Assembly (NCBI GenBank): GCA_035560815.1
Contig: DATMYR010000007.1
Span: 1-11,850, forward strand
Direction of reading: 5' to 3'
Source: UBA5314 sp035560815
Lineage (GTDB): Bacteria > Bacillota > Syntrophomonadia > Syntrophomonadales > Syntrophomonadaceae
Length of the DNA: 11,850 nt
Within the stretch, counting starts at the first letter, position 1. The number at the start of each line of letters is the position of its first letter. Of the stretch, positions 7,228-11,850 are shown one piece after another. The translations under genes were made by a program, and so were the position numbers. The notes under the pieces were generated by a model. It saw nothing but the letters and a program-made list of their open reading frames with translations. It ran no database searches and was not told the origin of the DNA.

Positions 7228-7994
7228 AACATAATGAAAAACCTCATCTGATGGTTCAAAACATTTATAAGAGCTTTTCCGGCAAAGAACATGATTTGCC
7301 GGTTCTAAGAAACATTACTTTCAATGTTGCTGAGCATGAATTCGTTTGCATTGTCGGTCCCAGTGGGTGTGGCAAAACGACTCTTTTAAGGATTATTGCC
7401 GGCCTGGAAACCAATTATCAGGGTATGGTCATACTGGACGAAAAACCAGTTATGAAACCTGGCCTTGAAAGAGGCGTTGTGTTCCAGGAACCGCGTTTAT
7501 TACCCTGGATGACTGTTAAAGAGAATATAGCGTTTGCGCTGCCTGCGGGTAGTTCCATAGTAACTCAGAAGTTGATTCAAAGCCTTTTGAACTTAGTGGG
7601 GTTAAGTGGATTTGAAAATGCCTATCCAAATCATTTGTCAGGTGGGATGGCTCAAAGGGTTGCCCTCGCTAGGGCGCTGATAAACCAACCCAAAATTCTA
7701 TTAATGGATGAACCCTTCGGATCACTGGATGCATTAACCAGATTAAAAATGCAAAAGGAGATCTTGCGGATTTGGGAAGAGCAAGCCACTACGATAATTC
7801 TCGTTACCCATGATATTGAAGAAGCTGTCTACCTGGGAGATCGGATTATAGTACTTTCCGACCGCCCGACAACAATAAAAGAGATCGTTGAAATTGGACT
7901 TCCCAGGCCTCGAAAGAGAGCGGATTCTGCGTTTGCTGCGCTTAGACAACAGATTCATCAGGAGTTCTCTGGAGAGTCTTTATCACATTATTAA
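7200..7994 (+). CDS. NitT/TauT-family ABC transporter ATP-binding protein
   Basis: Cytoplasmic ATPase of 264 aa powering the importer. All motifs are intact: Walker A GPSGCGKTT (53-61), Q-loop Q96 in FQEPRLLPW, signature LSGGMAQR (146-153), Walker B ILLMDEP (166-172), D-loop SLDA, and H-loop H204 in THD. FQEPRLLPW is typical of SsuB/TauB/NrtD-type ATPases. The frame stays open further upstream, but the ATG at 7200 is preferred because AAGGGAGG (7184-7191) lies 8 nt before it. This gives a 28-bp overlap with the permease. No clear terminator follows, so transcription might read into the next genes. Confidence 0.9.
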   Translation: MAGVVHRGIEHNEKPHLMVQNIYKSFSGKEHDLPVLRNITFNVAEHEFVCIVGPSGCGKTTLLRIIAGLETNYQGMVILDEKPVMKPGLERGVVFQEPRLLPWMTVKENIAFALPAGSSIVTQKLIQSLLNLVGLSGFENAYPNHLSGGMAQRVALARALINQPKILLMDEPFGSLDALTRLKMQKEILRIWEEQATTIILVTHDIEEAVYLGDRIIVLSDRPTTIKEIVEIGLPRPRKRADSAFAALRQQIHQEFSGESLSHY

Positions 7995-8015
7995 TTTCAG
8001 GCTAGTTAAGTCGGC

Positions 8016-8081
8016 TTCATACAGGAAAAATTCTACTTTTGTATGAAAACGAGAACGATGAATTCAATGTTCAATTCAATG
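8016..8081. repeat. Inverted repeat and short direct repeats between the ABC operon and the arsenosugar pair
   Basis: TTCATACA (8016-8023) and TGTATGAA (8040-8047) are exact reverse complements around a 16-nt loop. AATTCAATG then occurs twice (8061-8069 and 8073-8081). There is no T-tract after the inverted repeat, so it is not a convincing terminator. A 17-codon open reading from the ATG at 8044 has no ribosome binding site and is not called. A regulatory role is possible. Confidence 0.35.
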
Positions 8082-8153
8082 GAGAGGAGCTTTTAGGGCC
8101 AATATTACCAGGTTTTTAGAAATACGAGTTTAAAAAGAAAGGATGAAACAATT

Positions 8154-8486
8154 GTGGAAACTTATTACAACCCTGCTGATCTAGAAAAATTCGGGAACAT
8201 GGGAGAAGAAGCTGCCGAACTCTGGGAAAAATTCATGTCTTATTATGAAACGGTATTTAAGGATGGAGCCTTAAGTGCTCGGGAAAAATCGCTTATTGCT
8301 CTGGCTGTTGCCCATGCGGTGCAATGCCCCTATTGTATTGACTCATACACCCAGGGCTCTTTAGAAAAAGGGGCCAATCAAGCCCAGATGACTGAAGCAA
8401 TTCACGTGGCGGCAGCCATTCGCGGAGGAGCTTCGCTCGTTCATGGCGTGCAGATGAAAAATGTTGTGAAAAAACTGGGTTTTTAG
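8154..8486 (+). CDS. AhpD/CMD-like protein associated with arsenosugar biosynthesis
   Basis: Small 110-aa protein of the carboxymuconolactone decarboxylase/AhpD fold. Visible are EKSLIALAVAHAVQCPYC, giving the redox pair C58-x2-C61, the following IDSYTQGSLEKGA, and the helical EAIHVAAAIRGGASLVHG. Classical AhpD has a catalytic His four residues after the second Cys; here that position is Tyr65, so peroxidase activity should not be assumed. Proteins of this shape are commonly paired with ArsS-type radical SAM genes, and one lies 17 bp downstream. The GTG start is backed by AAAGGATG 8 nt upstream. The true reaction is unknown; thiol redox support is a reasonable inference. Confidence 0.82.
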   Translation: METYYNPADLEKFGNMGEEAAELWEKFMSYYETVFKDGALSAREKSLIALAVAHAVQCPYCIDSYTQGSLEKGANQAQMTEAIHVAAAIRGGASLVHGVQMKNVVKKLGF

Positions 8487-8503
8487 AAAGAGGTTGAGAA
8501 GTT

Positions 8504-9499
8504 ATGAATTCAACTGCTGAACAGCTTCAATGCTTAGGGGATATTGGGATTATACCCTTTGCCGAAAAAATAAAGGAAACAGATTTTTACCCTTTAATAA
8601 GTAATGACACGATAAAGACCATGCAGGTTAATGTGGGCAAAGTCTGTAATCTAACCTGCAAGCATTGTCATGTACAAGCGGGGCCGCATAGAACAGAATC
8701 TATGAGCAGAGCAACGATGGGTCAATGCCTTGAGGTGGTGGCGAACAATAAGATTCCAACGTTAGATATTACCGGTGGAGCGCCGGAATTGAATTCCAAT
8801 TTATCCTGGATGATTTCAGAAGCTCGCCAAATAGGGTGCCATGTTATAGTAAGAACCAATCTTACGGTATTTGAATCGGAACATTGCTTCTGCAAGCCGG
8901 AATTTTATGCTGAGCATAAGGTTGAGTTGATTGCTTCGCTGCCTTATTATACTGAAAAAGATACCGATCGCCAGCGTGGGCCGGGAGTTTTCAGGGATTC
9001 AATTAAGGGGCTTAAAATATTAAATGAACTGGGATACGGGCAAAAAGATGGATTACTGATAATCAATCTGGTTTACAACCCGGGGGGTGCTTTCCTGCCG
9101 CCCGCCCAGCCATCAATTGAAGCGGACTATCATCGAGAGTTGACCAATAAATATGGGGTGTGTTTTAACAATGTCTACACGATTACCAATGTACCGGTAG
9201 GAAGGTTTTTGCAGTTTTTAACCAACTCCGGGAATTTAAAAGGGTATTTAAGTCGTTTGGCCGGCAGCTTTAATTCATCTACCGTCGGCAAGGTGATGTG
9301 TCGCGATCAAATATCAGTAGATTGGGATGGACAATTGTATGATTGTGATTTCAATCAGGCGCTGGGTTTGAAATGCTCCCCGGGACACATCAGTGAGTTC
9401 AGCTTGGATGCCTTTAAGGAGCGAAAGATAGCTTTGGGCAATCATTGTTATGCTTGTACAGCAGGACAGGGGTCAAGCTGTGGAGGGGCAACAATATAA
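8504..9499 (+). CDS. arsS: Arsenosugar-biosynthesis-type radical SAM protein (ArsS family)
   Basis: Radical SAM enzyme of 331 aa. The cluster motif is C48-NLT-C52-KH-C55 within VGKVCNLTCKHCHVQAGP, followed by the SAM-binding segment DITGGAPELN. The C-terminal DUF3641-type region contains CRDQISVDWDGQLYDCDFNQ and ends in the Cys-rich tail CYACTAGQGSSCGGATI. This layout matches the ArsS/rSAM_SeCys family, which in cyanobacteria joins a 5'-deoxyadenosyl group to dimethylarsenite on the way to arsenosugars. Some relatives are selenoproteins, but this copy is read entirely with standard Cys codons. It is paired with the AhpD-like gene 17 bp upstream. No arsM methyltransferase is in the window, so the substrate here is unproven. 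Confidence 0.88.
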   Translation: MNSTAEQLQCLGDIGIIPFAEKIKETDFYPLISNDTIKTMQVNVGKVCNLTCKHCHVQAGPHRTESMSRATMGQCLEVVANNKIPTLDITGGAPELNSNLSWMISEARQIGCHVIVRTNLTVFESEHCFCKPEFYAEHKVELIASLPYYTEKDTDRQRGPGVFRDSIKGLKILNELGYGQKDGLLIINLVYNPGGAFLPPAQPSIEADYHRELTNKYGVCFNNVYTITNVPVGRFLQFLTNSGNLKGYLSRLAGSFNSSTVGKVMCRDQISVDWDGQLYDCDFNQALGLKCSPGHISEFSLDAFKERKIALGNHCYACTAGQGSSCGGATI

Positions 9500-9545
9500 G
9501 TTAAAATATGGGAAAAGTGTCTCCCGTTAAAAGGTATCATTTAAG

Positions 9546-9742
9546 AACCAGTCCTGAAATAGGACTGGTCAGCCTGTCGAAAAAGTCGACAGGCTGCCAG
9601 AGCGAGCAAAAAGAGTGAAGAGCAAGGCATTCATGAAGCCCTTGATTGAAACGTACACATGGTACGTTGATTGAACGGGGTGATTGAATAACGCAGCTAT
9701 TCGCTCTTTTTGACGGTCTGACCAGTCCTGAATAGGACTGGT
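9546..9742. repeat. Nested palindromic intergenic element, MITE/REP-like
   Basis: The ~197-bp element is bounded by two near-identical hairpins, ACCAGTCCT/AGGACTGGT at 9547-9569 (5-nt loop) and again at 9721-9742 (4-nt loop). Inside are CAGCCTGTCGA (9570-9580)/TCGACAGGCTG (9586-9596), a longer imperfect inverted repeat (9598-9617 against 9702-9720, sharing CAAAAAGAG), and a central hairpin AACGTAC (9650-9656)/GTACGTT (9662-9668). TGATTGAA occurs three times (9643, 9668, 9681). There is no transposase and no supported gene between 9500 and 9916. It most resembles a dispersed non-autonomous palindromic repeat; the copy number elsewhere cannot be seen. Confidence 0.65.
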
Positions 9743-9916
9743 TCCTGGTCTTGCAGAGATATTGCTGATTGTGTTTAAATTGTTACTATGTTGATAATAG
9801 AAACCATAACAGGACATAACAAACACTATGTTGCTTACCTACAAGTTCCATTTTGCAGGGCAAAGCAATAGCTGATTTTAACATTCGTACACGAAGTTCG
9901 GGGGAGGACAAATAAA

Positions 9917-10684
9917 GTGGCATCCAAGAAGAGGAACAAGAACAAAAACAAAAAAGACGATTGGGAGGAATTATATGACGAAATCATCGATAGCGTCTCT
10001 GAAAAGCTTTCGGTTCTAGAATGTATGGTTGGTCTTCACTGGACCTTGATCAGGTCCGAGAATGGTACAGGATTGGCCAGAACTCTTGCTGGAGATGAAG
10101 ATACATTCGAACTTCATAATATTACTGGTATGCCTCTAAAAAAACTGGCCGGCTACATGAAATCAAGAAATTTGCTGGAGGCGTCTCTGGGGTTAGCCGC
10201 CATAAATTCTGCTTTAAACCATCATGACTATATCGAAGAAATATCTGATCCCGACAACTCCAACGCTTTTAATAATTTGGTTTCGGCCTTTGAAGGGAAA
10301 AAGGTAGCAATGGTTGGCCATTTTCCTATGCTGGAACCACTGGGCGATATTTGTGAGCTTACTGTCATAGATAGAGAAGCACATGATAACGTTTATTCCG
10401 AAGCAATGGGCGAAAATATTCTTCCCGATCAGGACTTTGTTTTCATAACCGGTACAACGTTTATTTATAAAACAGCTCCCCGGTTGATCGAATTATCAAA
10501 AAATGCCACCGTAACATTGCTGGGACCAAGTGTGCCATTATCCCGGATTCTATTTAATTATGGCGTAAATACTCTGGCTGGGGTAGTGGTGACTGATGAA
10601 AGCGCACTATGGCAGGCTGTTCGTGAAGGGGGCAGGCAAAACGCACTGGATAATGGCACCCAAACGATTTTCATTTACCGATAA
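9917..10684 (+). CDS. DUF4213/DUF364 putative heavy-metal chelation protein
   Basis: Cytoplasmic protein of 255 aa. Residues 1-15 are a Lys/Asn-rich tail (KKRNKNKNKKDD). Residues about 16-100 fit DUF4213 (ELYDEIIDSV, VGLHWTLIRS, EASLGLAAINSALN). Residues about 105-250 fit DUF364, a Rossmann-like domain annotated as putative heavy-metal chelation (GKKVAMVGHFPMLEPL, DFVFITGTTFIYKT, TVTLLGPSVPLS). The function of this family is unproven; members often sit near metal transport or cofactor genes. The GTG start is supported by GGGGAGG (9901-9907) 9 nt upstream. It is followed by a strong terminator. Separation from arsS by the palindromic element suggests its own promoter; TTGTGT (9769) with GATAAT (9793) is only a weak candidate. 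Confidence 0.82.
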   Translation: MASKKRNKNKNKKDDWEELYDEIIDSVSEKLSVLECMVGLHWTLIRSENGTGLARTLAGDEDTFELHNITGMPLKKLAGYMKSRNLLEASLGLAAINSALNHHDYIEEISDPDNSNAFNNLVSAFEGKKVAMVGHFPMLEPLGDICELTVIDREAHDNVYSEAMGENILPDQDFVFITGTTFIYKTAPRLIELSKNATVTLLGPSVPLSRILFNYGVNTLAGVVVTDESALWQAVREGGRQNALDNGTQTIFIYR

Positions 10685-10728
10685 ACAGTGTCTGGCGTAA
10701 GGCTTTTCGCATTATAGGACATAGGGAT

Positions 10729-10760
10729 AAACCAGCCCCATATTTCAGGGCTGGTTTTTT
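10729..10760 (+). terminator. Strong rho-independent terminator after the DUF364 gene
   Basis: AAACCAGCCC (10729-10738) pairs perfectly with GGGCTGGTTT (10748-10757) around a 9-nt loop, and the T-run continues to 10760. This is the clearest terminator in the window. Confidence 0.92.
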
Positions 10761-11049
10761 GCTGATTGGAAAGCCAGGCAGGCTCGTAAATGATGAATAA
10801 AGACAGGCAATGATTGTCGGATGATCAAGTACACTGTTAAGACTAATTCTCTATCTTCTCGTCGGCCAAATTTCGTATGACTGCGTTGTCGTCAATCACA
10901 ATACGCCCGATATTGTTCAATCCCCGACGGTCATTGACGGCCTAGTGTCGCGGTGCCAGGGGTGGCAAGAGTGGTAACAGAGTACTAGTTTTATTTTGAA
11001 ACTGAACCAGTAACGACTTTATTATAGAAAATTTATGAGCAGTGTTGCT
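10761..11049. other. Gene-free stretch with a possible decayed minus-strand fragment
   Basis: No gene with a ribosome binding site is visible. About 10855-10975 is more GC-rich than its surroundings. On the minus strand, 10920-10843 reads NNIGRIVIDDNAVIRNLADE and a few more residues to a stop, with an in-frame TAG just upstream. It looks coding in character, perhaps the remnant of a larger gene or of a dispersed repeat. I do not assign a family. A terminator-like hairpin follows at 11050. Confidence 0.35.
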
Positions 11050-11080
11050 AAAAGCCTAAAAAGGGGCTTTTTTTTTATTT
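11050..11080 (+). terminator. Terminator-like hairpin with no gene before it
   Basis: AAAAGCC (11050-11056) pairs with GGCTTTT (11065-11071), followed by a long T-rich tract to about 11083. The nearest upstream + strand gene already has its own terminator at 10729, so this either insulates the sigma-54 promoter at 11099 or ends an unrecognised RNA. Confidence 0.65.
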
Positions 11081-11098
11081 TTTACTTTGTATTTAAAG

Positions 11099-11114
11099 TG
11101 GCATGGTTTTTGCA
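11099..11114 (+). promoter_or_regulatory. Sigma-54 (-24/-12) promoter of the surface-protein gene
   Basis: TGGCATGGTTTTTGCA is the closest of the three to the TGGCAY-N5-TTGCW consensus, with GG (11100-11101) and GC (11112-11113) offset by exactly 12. The predicted start is near 11125. That leaves a 247-nt AT-rich leader before the GTG at 11372. Confidence 0.8.
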
Positions 11115-11308
11115 AATTAAAAAATAAAATAACATTACATAACATAAAGGATGATAAAAGTATTGCATTACTTAACATAACAAAACATAATAGGGAACAA
11201 AGGCGTGCGAAAGGAGAGATAAAAAATTTATTAACGCTCCTAAAATTAAAGCAATGCAGAGAGGAGGATGCCAAAATAAAAAAACAGACACACCACGCTA
11301 AGGAATCA

Positions 11309-11342
11309 ACCGGCATGCGATCATAACGTATGTGAAGCCGGT
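11309..11342 (+). promoter_or_regulatory. Hairpin in the leader of the surface-protein gene
   Basis: ACCGGC (11309-11314) pairs with GCCGGT (11337-11342), and inside it ATGCG can pair with CGTAT (one G-U). It ends 14 nt before the Shine-Dalgarno GGGAGGG (11357-11363). It might affect translation or mRNA stability. It matches no riboswitch class that I recognise. Confidence 0.4.
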
Positions 11343-11371
11343 AATTCGTCAATAATGGGAGGGAAAAGAAT

Positions 11372-11850
11372 GTGAAAACAAAGAAGAAAAGCTCCGGGAA
11401 ACTGTTGAGCCTGTTATTGGCGCTGTTCATGGTACTCGCACCGATATTTCCGATTGGAGCACAGGCAGATGAAGCGTCGCCGAATTCTGCGTCCGTGACG
11501 GCATCGACAACCACGTCGGGCGACACAACCACGTCGGGCGACACAACCACGTCGGGCGGCACAACCACGCCGGTCGACACAACCACGCCGGTCGACACAA
11601 CCACGCCGGGCGGCACAACCACGCCGGGCGGCACAACCACGCCGGACGGCACAACCACGCCGGGCGCCACAACCACGCCGGGCGCCACAACCACATCGTT
11701 CGAAACAACTGCGCTGGGCGGCATAACCGTGATGGAACTCACAGCGCCGCAAGAGCCCGCACAGCCGGCGATCGTAAAAACAGGCGATCCGGCCAAATTG
11801 ACCTACCTTGCGGGCGAGGTTTTCGACCTGACGGGCTTTAGCGCCAAGGT
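11372..11850 (+). CDS. Secreted Thr-rich-repeat surface protein, 5' part (cut by window end)
   Basis: The gene stays open to the window edge (159 codons seen). The GTG start follows GGGAGGG (11357-11363) with 8-nt spacing; the overlapping ATG at 11370 stops at once. Residues 1-32 are a Sec signal: MKTKKKSSGK, then a hydrophobic core LLSLLLALFMVLAPIF, with a likely cleavage after AQA (32). Residues 46-117 are twelve six-residue repeats of the type TTTPGG/TTTSGD, a probable extended, possibly glycosylated linker. The last seen part (KLTYLAGEVFDLTGFSAKV) resembles the first strands of bacterial Ig-like (Big_3-type) domains. Base composition is clearly higher in GC than the AT-rich leader. Cell-surface or adhesive function is inferred. 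Confidence 0.82.
   Translation, partial: MKTKKKSSGKLLSLLLALFMVLAPIFPIGAQADEASPNSASVTASTTTSGDTTTSGDTTTSGGTTTPVDTTTPVDTTTPGGTTTPGGTTTPDGTTTPGATTTPGATTTSFETTALGGITVMELTAPQEPAQPAIVKTGDPAKLTYLAGEVFDLTGFSAK
11507..11722 (+). repeat. 18-bp in-frame tandem repeat (12 units)
   Basis: Units of 18 bp start at 11507 and recur to 11722, each opening with ACAACCACG followed by a variable nine bases (TCGGGCGAC, CCGGTCGAC, CCGGGCGGC, CCGGGCGCC and others). The first ten units keep the ACAACCACG half exactly; the last two (11687, 11705) are degenerate. Neighbouring identical variants occur in pairs, suggesting duplication by slippage. It encodes the TTTxxx linker. Confidence 0.92.

Noticed and set aside
9569..9826. 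85-aa minus-strand reading frame across the palindromic element
   Set aside because: It lies largely inside the inverted repeats, lacks a ribosome binding site and has no recognisable protein features. The repeat structure explains it.
11087..11326. 79-aa Lys-rich + strand reading
   Set aside because: Its TTG start would overlap the sigma-54 promoter, upstream of the predicted transcription start. It has no ribosome site, and its composition reflects A-rich DNA.
11290..11350. Possible cyclic-di-GMP (GEMM) riboswitch before the surface gene
   Set aside because: The hairpin position is suggestive, but the conserved GEMM core segments on both sides of the stem are absent.
11507..11722. CRISPR-like regular repeats
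   Set aside because: Units are contiguous with no spacers and keep one protein frame, so this is a coding minisatellite.
11056..11796. Long minus-strand readings with Val/Pro- or Arg/Gly/Cys-rich repeats opposite the surface gene
   Set aside because: The 18-bp repeat is a multiple of three, so it keeps several frames open. The + strand frame has a start, Shine-Dalgarno, signal peptide and domain continuation.

Overview
The window looks like an anaerobic, low-to-moderate-GC Firmicute of the Clostridia or Negativicutes type. Evidence: strong AGGAGG-type Shine-Dalgarno sites, frequent TTG and GTG starts, oxygen-sensitive radical SAM enzymes, a short lipoprotein signal on the binding protein, and molybdenum/tungsten genes. 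The species cannot be named from sequence alone. All supported genes lie on the + strand.

Region 1 (about 1-3670) is a molybdenum/tungsten-flavoured block. It holds an HTH regulator with a molybdate-binding-like domain and its own terminator, a soluble chemotaxis-type signalling protein, a GNAT acetyltransferase with a C-terminal cysteine cluster, a MOSC-domain protein lacking the family's usual cysteines, and a molbindin (Mop), ending in a hairpin. The chemotaxis-type gene is preceded by a clear sigma-54 (-24/-12) promoter.

Region 2 (3868-7994) starts with a second, almost identical sigma-54 promoter and a pair of direct repeats. It continues with a ribbon-helix-helix regulator, a biotin-synthase-like radical SAM enzyme, and a complete NitT/TauT-type ABC importer (lipoprotein, permease, ATPase). 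This reads as a regulated uptake-plus-processing operon for an unknown small molecule.

Region 3 (8154-10760) holds an arsenosugar-type pair (AhpD-like protein and radical SAM ArsS), a nested palindromic intergenic element, and a DUF4213/DUF364 putative metal-chelation protein closed by a strong terminator. No ArsM methyltransferase is present, so arsenic chemistry is inferred from the family and not from a complete pathway.

Region 4 (10761-11850) is mostly non-coding: a GC-richer patch of unknown origin, a terminator with no obvious gene before it, a third sigma-54 promoter, and a 247-nt predicted leader. It leads into the 5' part of a secreted protein with twelve 18-bp Thr-rich repeats and the start of a probable bacterial Ig-like domain, cut by the window edge.

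The main unifying observation is three nearly identical sigma-54 promoters (1376, 3868, 11099). They suggest that the chemotaxis-type protein, the radical SAM/ABC operon and the surface protein may belong to one regulon. No sigma-54 activator is encoded in the window.
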